A stretch of DNA of 64,000 nt, taken from positions 1-64,000 of the forward strand of contig NZ_CALHVI010000020.1 of the NCBI RefSeq assembly GCF_938039215.1, given 5' to 3'. Source of the DNA: an uncultured Porphyromonas sp. Lineage in GTDB: Bacteria; Bacteroidota; Bacteroidia; Bacteroidales; Porphyromonadaceae. Shown here in pieces: positions 7,879-16,416 of this stretch. The position numbers were made by a program, and so were the translations under genes. The notes beneath the pieces were generated by a model. The model saw nothing but the letters and a program-made list of their open reading frames with translations, searched no databases and was not told the DNA's origin. Positions within the stretch are counted from its first letter, which is position 1; each line of letters starts with the position of its first letter.

Positions 7879-8664
7879 TCACTTCATGATGAGGGACTTC
7901 GAGGAGCTGAGGAACTCGATGACGTGGCGAACCTCAGGGCCGTCGGGTACCTGCTCCTTGATCTGAAGAATGGCATCATAGAGGCTGATCTTCCCGTTGA
8001 AGACGAGGCGATAGGCCATGGCAAGGTGCCGCTGAGTACGCTCGTCGATGCCCCCAGCCTTGGAGAGCATCCCGGCATGGATACCTGCGTAGACGGCGGG
8101 ATTGTCCTTGACGGTGATGTAGGGAGGTATGTCTTCGCCGAAGCGACAGCCCGTGAGGATGAACGCCAGATCACCGATGCGACACTGGGGCTTGGCCGTG
8201 ACGTTGCTACTGAAGATCGCCTTAGATCCGATGGTGCAGTCACAGGCGATCTTCACCGCATAGCCGAAGACATTGCGATCGCCGATCAGGCAGTTGTGCG
8301 AGATGTGGGTCCCCTCCATCAGGATGTTCTCACTACCGATCTGGGTGGCGGTATCCCTGCGAGAAGCTCGGCTGATGACGACATTCTCACGGATGACATT
8401 GCGGTCGCCGACGATGAGGGTCGAGGGCTCTCCCTGCCAGGTGAAGTCCTGGGGAGAAGCTCCGAGGACAGCGTTCTGATAGATGGTATTCCCCTGGCCA
8501 ATACGGGTGCCGTTCATCAGGCTGACGTGGGGATAGATGGTGCAGTCATCACCGACGACGACATCGTCTTCGATATAGGCGAAGGGGTAGATCTTCACAC
8601 GCTCCCCAATCTTGGCACCAGGAGCTATATAGGCTTGTGGACTGATCATTGTGCTTGAGATCAT
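7879..8664 (-). CDS. LpxA-like acyl-ACP--UDP-GlcNAc O-acyltransferase paralogue
   Basis: A left-handed beta-helix acyltransferase of 261 residues with many hexapeptide turns. It aligns by eye with LpxA over its whole length: ISPQAYIAPGAKIG at the start, QNAVLGASPQDF, IRENVVISRA, GTHISHNCLIGD, and a C-terminal helical part. LpxA carries out the first acyl transfer of lipid A synthesis. The His corresponding to catalytic His125 of E. coli LpxA is present (second His of THISHNC), but the residues at His144 and His160 appear replaced (CDCTIG; KPQCRIG). It may therefore be a divergent paralogue with another acceptor or acyl length. The ATG at 8649 (MISPQAY) is an equally good start. It starts 7 bp after the channel gene and is the last gene of the RND operon. 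Confidence 0.8.
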   Translation of the reverse strand: MISSTMISPQAYIAPGAKIGERVKIYPFAYIEDDVVVGDDCTIYPHVSLMNGTRIGQGNTIYQNAVLGASPQDFTWQGEPSTLIVGDRNVIRENVVISRASRRDTATQIGSENILMEGTHISHNCLIGDRNVFGYAVKIACDCTIGSKAIFSSNVTAKPQCRIGDLAFILTGCRFGEDIPPYITVKDNPAVYAGIHAGMLSKAGGIDERTQRHLAMAYRLVFNGKISLYDAILQIKEQVPDGPEVRHVIEFLSSSKSLIMK

Positions 8665-8670
8665 AGCGGT

Positions 8671-10047
8671 TTAGTAAGCACCTCCACCGAGGGCGTTGTA
8701 TAGGTTGACGACAGCCTGCATCTTGCTGAAGCTATCCCGCACTTGGGAGAGTTGGGCTTGGAGGAGCGCTTGCTGGGCGGTGATGACCTCGAGGTAAGAA
8801 GAGGTCTTCCCCGTCTTGAAGAGGGTCTCGACGATCTCTACATTCTTCTGGAGACTCTCTACCTGGAGGGCTTCAGCCTTGACCTTGGCCTCAGAGGCTT
8901 GGTAGAGTGCAAGGGTATTGCTCACCTCAGCACCGGCATTGTAGAGGCTCTGCTGGAAGGCAAGGCGAGCCTTCTCCTCTTCGGCCTCTGCGACACGGAG
9001 GCCAGCGACGAGTTTGCCCCGAGCGAAGATGGGTTGAGCAAGGGACCCCAGGGCCGAAGCGATGAACTTCATCGGATTGGACACCGCCTGTCCAAGGGCT
9101 CCCGTCCAGCCGGCATTCCCGCTGATGGTCAGCGAGGGGTAGAAGGCCGAGCGAGCACTCCCCGTCTGGTAGTAGCAACTAGCTAGAGCCATCTCCGCAG
9201 CACGTACATCGGGACGAGCCGAGAGAAACTGAAGGGGGATGCCGACAGCGACGCTCGTGGGGAGCTCTTGCGCTTCAAGTGTCGAACGACTATAGGAACG
9301 GGGCGACTCTCCGAGCAGAAGAGCCAAGGCATTCTCCGTCGTGGTGATCTGGCGCTCGATCTCGGGGATCGATGCCTCTACCTGATGGAGGTTGGCACGG
9401 GCGGACTGCACGGAGGACTCCATGGTGCGGCCGAAGTCCTTCTGCGCCTGCATCACCTCAAGGGTGTGGGAGGCAAGGGTAGCAGCCGTGCGACTGAGCT
9501 GGAGCTGACGGTCGAGCATCACGAGGGTGTAGTAGCTGTTCGCCACATTTGCGATGACTCGGCTACGCACGAGCTGCTGGTAGGCTTGGGCTCGTAGGAG
9601 CTGAGCCTGAGTCGAGCGTGAAGCATTGAGGAGCGAACCGAAGAGATCCACCTGCCAGCTGGCTTGTACGGGGAGGGTATAGCTGTAGGCTGCGGGCACA
9701 TCCTCCGTCTTGCTAGCTGAGATCGAAGGGGTGAGGGAGAGCGAGGGGAAGAAGGAGAGGCGGGCGGCCTTGAGCTGTGCTTCGGCTTGCTGAGCGGAGA
9801 GATTAGCCGTGAGGAGATCGACATTCTGCTGGAGCGCCTTCTCTATGAGTGCTTGCAGGGAGGCATCGGTGAAGAGCGTGCGCCAGGGTGTCTTACCAAA
9901 CGAGCTGGTATCGCTACTCAGCGTATCGATCTGGTCGCTACGGTAGACGGAGGTATCTACCGTGGGACGCTGGTACTGCTTATAGACACCACAGCCCGAG
10001 AGGGTGAGACTGAGGGCGAGGAGGGGGAGGCTATGCTTGAGCTTCAT
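8671..10047 (-). CDS. TolC/NodT-type outer-membrane efflux lipoprotein
   Basis: The outer-membrane channel of a tripartite RND pump, 458 residues. The N-terminus MKLKHSLPLLALSLTLSGC has a lipobox LSGC (lipid Cys19). Two outer-membrane-efflux repeats follow, with long coiled helices (for example QQAEAQLKAARLSFFPSL and FLSARPDVRAAEMALASC). The frame is open upstream to 10182, but the lipobox fixes the start at 10047. This start overlaps the last 17 bp of the RND gene, so translation is probably coupled. It resembles the OMF of P. gingivalis Xep-type operons in gene order; orthology was not tested. Confidence 0.88.
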   Translation of the reverse strand: MKLKHSLPLLALSLTLSGCGVYKQYQRPTVDTSVYRSDQIDTLSSDTSSFGKTPWRTLFTDASLQALIEKALQQNVDLLTANLSAQQAEAQLKAARLSFFPSLSLTPSISASKTEDVPAAYSYTLPVQASWQVDLFGSLLNASRSTQAQLLRAQAYQQLVRSRVIANVANSYYTLVMLDRQLQLSRTAATLASHTLEVMQAQKDFGRTMESSVQSARANLHQVEASIPEIERQITTTENALALLLGESPRSYSRSTLEAQELPTSVAVGIPLQFLSARPDVRAAEMALASCYYQTGSARSAFYPSLTISGNAGWTGALGQAVSNPMKFIASALGSLAQPIFARGKLVAGLRVAEAEEEKARLAFQQSLYNAGAEVSNTLALYQASEAKVKAEALQVESLQKNVEIVETLFKTGKTSSYLEVITAQQALLQAQLSQVRDSFSKMQAVVNLYNALGGGAY

Positions 10048-13000
10048 CTTGTGGAGTGGTCTTGGAAGTGTTGGAGAACTGAAGGACCTCACCCGAAGGC
10101 TTCGAGGTGATGATGTCGTCGAAGCGCAGGGGCTTGAAGCGCTCCTGTAGGCTCTGGAAGACGACGAAGAGGGCGGGGACAATGAAGATCTGCAGGATCA
10201 TCCCGATGAGCATTCCCCCGACGGTACTTGCCCCGAGCGTGGAGTTCCCATTGGCACCGACACCGCTAGCGAACATCAGCGGGAGGAGCCCGACGATCAT
10301 CGCCAGCGAGGTCATCAAGATCGGGCGAAGACGAGCCACAGCCCCCAGGATAGCACTCCACGTGAGAGCCATACCCGTGCGACGGCGGTCGAGGGCGAAC
10401 TCGACGATGAGGATGGCATTCTTCGCCAAGAGGCCGATGAGCATGATCAGGGCGATCTGCATGTAGATATTGTTCGTGTGCCCGAAGATATTGCCGAAGA
10501 GGAAGGCTCCTGCTAGACCGAAGGGGATGGAGAGGATGACGGAGAAGGGCAGGAGGTAGCTCTCGTACTGGGCGCTCAAGATGAGGTAGACGAAGAGTAG
10601 GCAGAGAGCAAAGATCATCGCCGTCGTATCCGAAGCTCCCTGCTCCTCACGAGTCAGACCTGCATAGTCGTAGCCGTAGCCCGCAGAGAGCGTCGTGCTG
10701 GCGACTTCGGAGACGGCCTTGAGTACATCTCCCGTGGCATAGCCTGGGGCAGGCGAAGCCATCACATCGATCGAGGTGTAGAGGTTGAAGCGGTTCACGC
10801 TCGCAGGACCATAGACCTTCTCGGTGGTGATGAAGGAGGTGATCGGAGCCATCTCGCCCGTACCCGTACGTATATAGATATTGCTTAGGGCATTGATATT
10901 GAGGCGCTGCTCGGGCGAAGACTGAAGCAGCACACGATAGAGCTTACCGTAGCTGTTGAAGTTCGCTACGTACATTCCTCCGAAGTAGCCCTGTAGGGTG
11001 GATAGGATGGCTTGAGGAGTGGTGCCTGCACGCATCGTAGCGGCTACATCTACGTCGATGACGTACTGGGGGAAGCTGGGATTGTACTGCGTCATAGCGT
11101 AGGCGACCTCGGGGCGAGCATTGAGTGCAGCTAGGAACTTCTGCGTCTCGGCGAAGAACTTATCCAGCGATCCCCCAGACTTGTCAAGCATCGTCAGTGA
11201 TACGCCTGATGCCATCCCGTAGCCAGGGACCATCGGAGGGGTCATCGCTAGTACCGAAGCATCCTTGATCGTCGCTCCGTAGGCGAAGAGCTTACCTGCG
11301 ACTGCGCTCGTCGTGCTCTTACGCTCACCGAAGGGCTTCATGCGGATGAACATCGAGCCGTAGTTTGAGCCCGAGCCACCTATGAGACTGAAGCCCGAGA
11401 TACTCATGACTTGCTCGACACCATCCTGTGCCTTAGCTACGTCGGCGACATCCTTGAGGAGCTTCTCTGTCTTCTCTCGGCTGGTGCCTGGAGGGGTAGC
11501 GACGGTGACCATCACCGTACCCGTATCCTCCTGAGGTACGAGTTCGCTACTGGTGAACTTCATCAGCAGTACCATGATGACGATGCTCACGAGGACGATG
11601 ACACCCGAGGTGACCTTGTGGCGAACGAAGAACTCTACCCCCTTGCGGTAGGGGCGAAGAACACGATTCTCGTAGACGGCGTTGAAGGCCAGATGGAAGC
11701 GATCAATGAAGCTGAGCTTCTTCCCCTCGTGCCCCTTGTGTGGCTTGAGCAGGAGGGCGCAGAGTGTAGGACTCAGCGTCAGTGCATTGACGGCGGAGAT
11801 GACGATCGAGACAGCCATCGTCACTCCGAACTCTCGGTAGAAGGTACCGCTGATCCCAGAGATGAATGACACGGGTACGAAGACGGCTGCCATGACAAGG
11901 GTGATCGAGATGATCGCTCCCGAGATCTCGTGCATAGCGTCCATGCTAGCCGTTCGGGCGGAGTCGTAGCCTTCATCGAGCTTGGCATGTACAGCCTCGA
12001 CGACGACGATGGCATCATCCACGACGATAGCAATGGCTAGTACGAGCGCCGATAGCGTGAGGAGGTTCAGCGAGAAGCCGAAGATCTGGAGGAAGAAGAA
12101 GGTCCCGATGAGCGAGACGGGTACTGCGATGGCAGGGATGAGCGTGCTGCGGAAGTCCTGAAGGAAGATATAGACGACGATAAAGACGAGAAGGAAGGCT
12201 TCGAGGAGGGTCTGGATGACGTGCCATATGGAGGCATAGAGGAAGTCTGTCACGTCAAGTACATAGGTCATCTCCATGCCTGGAGGGATGTCCTTCTCGA
12301 GCTCCTTGATCTCGGCCTTAATCGCTGTGACGATGTCGTTGGCATTAGAGCCTGCGATCTGTGAGACCATCCCTGTGATGGCTGGGTTGCCATTAGAGAG
12401 GGAATTACTGCTGTAGCTGAGTGAGCCCAGTTCGATCTTCGCTACATCCTTCAGGCGGATGATATTACCCGAGGCATCGGACTTGAGTATGATGTCCTCG
12501 TACTCGGTGATGCTCTTCAGACGACCCTTGTAGCGGAGTGAATACTCATAGGTGCGGTTGCCAGATTCGCCGAGACTACCAGGGGCAGCCTCGAAGTTCT
12601 GTGCCGAGAGTATCGCCGAGACATCGCTGGGGATGAGGGAGAAGGCTCGCATCTTGTCGGGATCGAGCCAGAGGCGCATGGCGTAGGTGCCTTGGCTGAA
12701 GGTGTTGGCTGAGCCTACACCAGGCACTCGCTTCAGTGCGGGCAGGATATTGATGTCGGCATAGTTCGCCAGGAACTGTGAGTCGTAGCGCCCATCCTTA
12801 CTCGTCAGGGAGTAGACGAGGAGCATACTGGACTGACGCTTCTGCGTCGTCACACCGACACGTACGACATCTGCGGGAAGAAGGGATTGAGCCTGCTGTA
12901 CACGGTTCTGCACATTTACGGCAGCCATGTCGGGGTCGGTGCCCTCCTTGAAGTAGACGGTGATCGAAGCTCCCCCTGAGTTGGTAGCCGTGGAGGTCAT

Positions 13001-13234
13001 GTAGGTCATACCCTCGACCCCGTTGATCTGCTCTTCAAGGGGGATGATGACGGAGTTCAGTACCGTCTGTGCGTCTGCCCCAGCGTAGGCTGTGGAGACT
13101 TGGACGGTGGGAGGGGCGAGGTTGGGGTACTGCTCGATGGGCAGCTGTATGAGCCCGATGATCCCGAGGATGACGATGATGATGGAGATCACCGTCGACA
13201 GCACGGGGCGGGTAATAAACCGGTTGAAATTCAT
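10031..13234 (-). CDS. RND efflux transporter, HAE1/AcrB type
   Basis: The 1,067-residue inner-membrane pump of a proton-driven drug/hydrophobe exporter. The start is family-typical (MNFNRFITRPVLSTVISIII). There are two large periplasmic loops and twelve predicted membrane helices. Helix 4 carries the proton-relay pair Asp-Asp (AIAIVVDDAIVVVEA), and FGVTMAVSIVISAVNALTLSP is the typical helix 5-6 region. The C-terminal tail of about 40 residues is polar. It lies between the adaptor (31 bp gap) and the channel gene (overlap), giving the usual adaptor-pump-channel order. The substrates cannot be read from sequence. Confidence 0.93.
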   Translation of the reverse strand: MNFNRFITRPVLSTVISIIIVILGIIGLIQLPIEQYPNLAPPTVQVSTAYAGADAQTVLNSVIIPLEEQINGVEGMTYMTSTATNSGGASITVYFKEGTDPDMAAVNVQNRVQQAQSLLPADVVRVGVTTQKRQSSMLLVYSLTSKDGRYDSQFLANYADINILPALKRVPGVGSANTFSQGTYAMRLWLDPDKMRAFSLIPSDVSAILSAQNFEAAPGSLGESGNRTYEYSLRYKGRLKSITEYEDIILKSDASGNIIRLKDVAKIELGSLSYSSNSLSNGNPAITGMVSQIAGSNANDIVTAIKAEIKELEKDIPPGMEMTYVLDVTDFLYASIWHVIQTLLEAFLLVFIVVYIFLQDFRSTLIPAIAVPVSLIGTFFFLQIFGFSLNLLTLSALVLAIAIVVDDAIVVVEAVHAKLDEGYDSARTASMDAMHEISGAIISITLVMAAVFVPVSFISGISGTFYREFGVTMAVSIVISAVNALTLSPTLCALLLKPHKGHEGKKLSFIDRFHLAFNAVYENRVLRPYRKGVEFFVRHKVTSGVIVLVSIVIMVLLMKFTSSELVPQEDTGTVMVTVATPPGTSREKTEKLLKDVADVAKAQDGVEQVMSISGFSLIGGSGSNYGSMFIRMKPFGERKSTTSAVAGKLFAYGATIKDASVLAMTPPMVPGYGMASGVSLTMLDKSGGSLDKFFAETQKFLAALNARPEVAYAMTQYNPSFPQYVIDVDVAATMRAGTTPQAILSTLQGYFGGMYVANFNSYGKLYRVLLQSSPEQRLNINALSNIYIRTGTGEMAPITSFITTEKVYGPASVNRFNLYTSIDVMASPAPGYATGDVLKAVSEVASTTLSAGYGYDYAGLTREEQGASDTTAMIFALCLLFVYLILSAQYESYLLPFSVILSIPFGLAGAFLFGNIFGHTNNIYMQIALIMLIGLLAKNAILIVEFALDRRRTGMALTWSAILGAVARLRPILMTSLAMIVGLLPLMFASGVGANGNSTLGASTVGGMLIGMILQIFIVPALFVVFQSLQERFKPLRFDDIITSKPSGEVLQFSNTSKTTPQDEAQA

Positions 13235-13264
13235 TGCTCTGTATGCTTGCTGTTGGGGCGGGGC

Positions 13265-14464
13265 TTAGTGCTTCTCAGCGGCAGCGCCCTTGCCCATCAT
13301 CTGCTGGCGTATCGCTTCTTGTTGCTTGGCATAAGCCTCTTCGGAGAGGGGCTTGATCGTCTCGCCCTCCTTGACCCCCGTGGTACCTGCTACGAGGATG
13401 CGGTCTCCTGCCTTGAGCCCACTGGTGACAGTGTAGCTCTGCCCATCGTCTACGGGGCTGACGGTGATCTCCGTGAACGTGAGCTTGCCGTCCTTGTCGA
13501 CGGTATAGACGAACTTCTTGTGCAGCATCTCTACTGTCGCTGTCTGAGGCACGAGGATAGCACCTTGGGTTTGGGTGGGTACAAGGATCGTCCCCGTGGA
13601 GCCGCTACGTAGACGACCTTCAGCATTGGGGAAGTCAACACGTAGGGTGATCGCTCCCGTCGTCTTGTCGACGACACCGCTGACTCCTTGGATCGTGCCT
13701 TCGGCAGGGTAGGTGCTACCATCGGATAGGCGAAGACGTACCTTCGGTAGGCTCCCTGTGGATACGCTCGCTCCTCCCGTGAGGGTCTGAAGCTCACGCT
13801 CAGAGACGGAGAAGTAGACATAGGCCTGACGGGTGTTGGATACCTGCGTCAGGGGCAAAGTGCTCTGAGGGCTGACGAGATTCCCTATGCGGTAGTTGAT
13901 CGAGCCTACGACTCCAGAGACGGGGCTTGTGACGGTGCATAAGGAGAGGTTCTCACGGGCGGAGGTGAGGGCTGCTTTGGCGACGGCGACATTAGCCTCA
14001 GCGCTCTTGAGGGCGTTGGACACTTCCTCGAAGTTGCTTGCACTGATGATGTTCTTCGCTAAGAGGTCTTGGCTATTGCGATGATTGAGTTGGGCGGTAG
14101 CCAGCGAAGCTTGGGCGGCGGAGAGGCTTGCCGAAGCTTGGGCGACGGCAGCACGATAGGTCACGTCGTCGAGCTGGAAGAGGGGCTGACCTGCACGGAC
14201 ACTTTGTCCCTCGGTGATGAAGACCTTAGTGATGAAGCCCGAGATCTTAGGGCGGATCTCCGCATCGTCCTCGCCTCGTATGACAGCGGGATAGCTGTTG
14301 TCAGCGGAGAAGTCGCCCGAGGAGAGGGTTCGGACGGGTAGCTCTTGAGGTCCTTGAGCACCCATTTGTTGGCTTTGCTCGCCCTTGCATGAGGAGAAGA
14401 GCGCCACACCTGCTCCCGAGAGGAGTAGGCTAAGGTAAGACGTGAGAAGTCGTCGACGTGTCAT
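13265..14464 (-). CDS. RND periplasmic adaptor lipoprotein (AcrA/MexA type)
   Basis: A membrane-fusion protein of 399 residues linking pump and channel. The signal peptide has lipobox FSSC (lipid Cys26). The lipoyl half-motif RPKISGFITKVFITEGQ and its partner near TVTSPVSGVVG flank an alpha-hairpin rich in Ala and Ser. Beta-barrel and membrane-proximal domains follow. It is the first gene of the operon. No TetR-type regulator is adjacent; instead the upstream leader contains a cobalamin riboswitch at 14945-15105, about 480 bp away. Confidence 0.92.
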   Translation of the reverse strand: MTRRRLLTSYLSLLLSGAGVALFSSCKGEQSQQMGAQGPQELPVRTLSSGDFSADNSYPAVIRGEDDAEIRPKISGFITKVFITEGQSVRAGQPLFQLDDVTYRAAVAQASASLSAAQASLATAQLNHRNSQDLLAKNIISASNFEEVSNALKSAEANVAVAKAALTSARENLSLCTVTSPVSGVVGSINYRIGNLVSPQSTLPLTQVSNTRQAYVYFSVSERELQTLTGGASVSTGSLPKVRLRLSDGSTYPAEGTIQGVSGVVDKTTGAITLRVDFPNAEGRLRSGSTGTILVPTQTQGAILVPQTATVEMLHKKFVYTVDKDGKLTFTEITVSPVDDGQSYTVTSGLKAGDRILVAGTTGVKEGETIKPLSEEAYAKQQEAIRQQMMGKGAAAEKH

Positions 14465-14944
14465 GATTGATAAATAGCTTGTATGGATATATCTATTCTT
14501 ATTTACTGTCCATAGGGCTGCCCAAGGAGGCTGGGGAAAGAGCCGCCTAGGGATACAGATCTAGCCCCTTCGCTTACCCTCAGGGTAGGGGCGTAGATAG
14601 GGGCGAGGGTACTTCACTGATGCCACCTAGGCATCGGACGGGGTGCTCTAGCGGCACCTCTACTGTGGGCTGTACCCTTCGGGGAGGTTAGATGGGAAGT
14701 AGGGGGTGAGGTTTAACCGATGGAGTGATAATTGCTCGAACGAATAAGCCTCAGGAAGGAGTCCTGACCAGCGAGCTTCCCCACCGTCTTGGACGCCACC
14801 TGAGGCATATCCACTAAATTATTACGGCAAATAACTACCGGTTGCCCACTTGATTCAAAAGAGCGGACATCCTCTTTGGGGAATAAATTCCAAGCGCAGG
14901 GGACCCACACTTGTAGCTTTCCTCGAAGCATTTGAAAAGGCATT
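14465..14944 (-). other. 480-bp leader between riboswitch and RND operon, with a doubtful 76-codon ORF
   Basis: No gene is recognised here. A minus-strand ORF (14943-14713) begins four bases after the riboswitch core and has no family signature or room for a ribosome-binding site, so I do not call it a gene. It could be the remnant of a lost B12-controlled gene. Within it lies an imperfect dyad (GCCTCAGG/CCTGAGGC, about 14745-14803, with an inner GGAGTCC/GGACGCC). Nearer the adaptor are small inverted repeats such as TACCCTCAGGGTA at 14575-14587. Confidence 0.35.
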
Positions 14945-15105
14945 GCAGGTCTTCTGACTCATGCACCCTGTCTTCCTACCATCCTTCCCAGAGACACAGA
15001 ACCTCCAGTGGCCGGATCCGAAGATCCTCAGTAGGGAGCGGTATGATGCACATACAGCAGCGGGACTGTTCGAGATTCGCACTCGATTCCCTTTTAAGCC
15101 TGACA
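14945..15105 (-). promoter_or_regulatory. cobalamin riboswitch
   Basis: On the minus strand the conserved core is present in order: AAAAGGGAATC, GTGCGAATC, CAGTCCCGCTGCTGTA (the form of the usual CCCGCAACTGTA), GGCCACTGG, CTGGGAAGGAT, and the 3' box GAGTCAGAAGACCTGC. This is the AdoCbl-type aptamer that lowers expression when B12 is abundant. The fold was judged by motif order, not computed. Directly downstream there is no BtuB or cobalamin-synthesis gene; the first confident gene is the RND adaptor. Confidence 0.92.
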
Positions 15106-15325
15106 CGACGCACACAGATCTTTGCGTGCCAAGCACAACGCCTCCACAAAGATAGATATTTATCTCTGAAAATACCTTCCCTCCGTCGCCCTAAATGAAA
15201 AAGTCGCCTTGTCGGCGACTCTTCCTGCTTGGCAGTCCTTGTAGAGGACTGTGAGATCTTGTGGAGATAAGGGGGCAGGCCTAGTGGAGGGTAGGCTTGG
15301 GAAGCGAGAGGACTAGGGGTGTGAG
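15106..15325. other. intergenic region downstream of the ecotin-like gene
   Basis: It holds the 5' side of the riboswitch transcript (its promoter should lie here) and the 3' end of the ecotin-like transcription unit. Short complementary tracts (AGTCGCC...GGCGACT at about 15190-15221) could form the terminator of the ecotin-like gene or sit upstream of the riboswitch. No open frame of interest was seen. Confidence 0.4.
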
Positions 15326-16303
15326 CTAGTGGGTGATGGCCGCAGGGGTCGAAGTCGCCTGCTCTGAGGTAGCGGTGCTGCCTAGGAGGCTGCGCTTGCC
15401 GTCGGGGTGGTAGAAGCGACAGAGGAGCGAGAAGCCTTGAGGAATGTAGACCATCACGGACTCACCTGCATTGCGTAGGACGACGAGCCCCATGTGACGG
15501 ATGAGCTTCTCCTCAAGGCGGTCATCGGGGCAACCCATGCGGGTGGACATCGTCTTGCCGTCACTCTTGAAGATGTAGGGCAGGTTGAGTCCTTCGGCTT
15601 CCATGTCGAGCTCGAACTTCCCGTTCAGTACATGGATGTTGCAGTCTACCTTCATGCGTCGGCTGGGGATGAGCTCGATGTAGTAGTCAGGGCTATCGCC
15701 TTTGTGTCGCTCGGGGGCAGTGATGGTGTAGAGGACGTAGCCCTTCTTCTGGGAGGCCTTCTTTGAGGGTGCGTCGGGGGAGAGTAGTACGGGCTTGCCC
15801 ATGGCTCTCCAGTAGCGGTAGGCTACCTGGATGGAGTCGTTGGTGGTGACGGCGATCTCCTTGTTGCCTCGGAAGGGAAGAAGGAGCGGTTCACCGAAGA
15901 TATAAGGCTTAGCGTCTAGCCCCTCGATGGGCTTGTCGAAGAGGGTGACAATGCCCTCGCCCTGGCGGTAGCGGAAGGATGAGAATTCTCCGATCGGTTC
16001 ACCCGTGATGAAGCGCCCATCGATGCTGGTATGCGTGGGATCGCTGTTAGGGAGGGCGGGCAAGAGCTCTACACGGAAGTCCTCCAGCGGGCTGACATGC
16101 GGGAGGGTGAGGCGGTAGGTGTGTGCTGGTAGAGCTACGTCCGAATAGTCGGCTGAATAGCTGACGACAGACCCTTCTGCCATCTGAGCCCCCTCCTCAG
16201 AGGATTGTCCCCCCTCACGAGTGGTACGACAGCTAGTCGCCAGAAGGAGCAGGCTGGTCAGTAGGAGCGACAGAGAGGAGTGAGTGAAGCGGAGAGCAGT
16301 CAT
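15326..16303 (-). CDS. ecotin-family protease-inhibitor lipoprotein, probably two ecotin domains
   Basis: A 325-residue lipoprotein (lipobox ATSC, lipid Cys25). Residues about 187-300 match ecotin by eye: IELIPSRRMKVDCNIH, NGKFE, KTMSTRMGCPD, and a final VMVYIPQGFSLLCRFYHP. In E. coli ecotin the reactive bond follows Met84 in STMMAC; the aligned residue here is Arg255, so a trypsin-like or Arg-specific protease would be the expected target. The disulfide pair corresponds to Cys221 and Cys258. Residues about 60-168 look like a second, cysteine-free ecotin fold: YRLTLPHVSPLEDFRVELLP at its start and QVAYRYWRA at its end parallel VDVKYRVWKA of ecotin. It is presumably anchored in the outer membrane. 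Monocistronic. Confidence 0.82.
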   Translation of the reverse strand: MTALRFTHSSLSLLLTSLLLLATSCRTTREGGQSSEEGAQMAEGSVVSYSADYSDVALPAHTYRLTLPHVSPLEDFRVELLPALPNSDPTHTSIDGRFITGEPIGEFSSFRYRQGEGIVTLFDKPIEGLDAKPYIFGEPLLLPFRGNKEIAVTTNDSIQVAYRYWRAMGKPVLLSPDAPSKKASQKKGYVLYTITAPERHKGDSPDYYIELIPSRRMKVDCNIHVLNGKFELDMEAEGLNLPYIFKSDGKTMSTRMGCPDDRLEEKLIRHMGLVVLRNAGESVMVYIPQGFSLLCRFYHPDGKRSLLGSTATSEQATSTPAAITH

Positions 16304-16338
16304 ACAAGAGGATCTATAGAGGGTATATCTATATGCTT

Positions 16339-16377
16339 AACGGGTATCCTACCTTTTTATGAGATAGGATACCCGTT
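16339..16377 (-). terminator. terminator after serine palmitoyltransferase gene
   Basis: A perfect 13-bp stem AACGGGTATCCTA/TAGGATACCCGTT with a 13-nt loop, between the end of the spt gene and the start of the ecotin-like gene. Confidence 0.75.
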
Positions 16378-16416
16378 GTAGTCATAATTAGGGATCTCTT
16401 TGGAGGAGCGCTAGGC

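Noticed and set aside
7750..8658. A 302-residue plus-strand open frame
   Set aside because: It is entirely antisense to the LpxA-like gene, whose hexapeptide repeats are unmistakable; the plus-strand product has no signature.
14713..14943. Short ORF directly after the cobalamin riboswitch
   Set aside because: No recognisable family and no room for a ribosome-binding site; kept only as part of the leader description.
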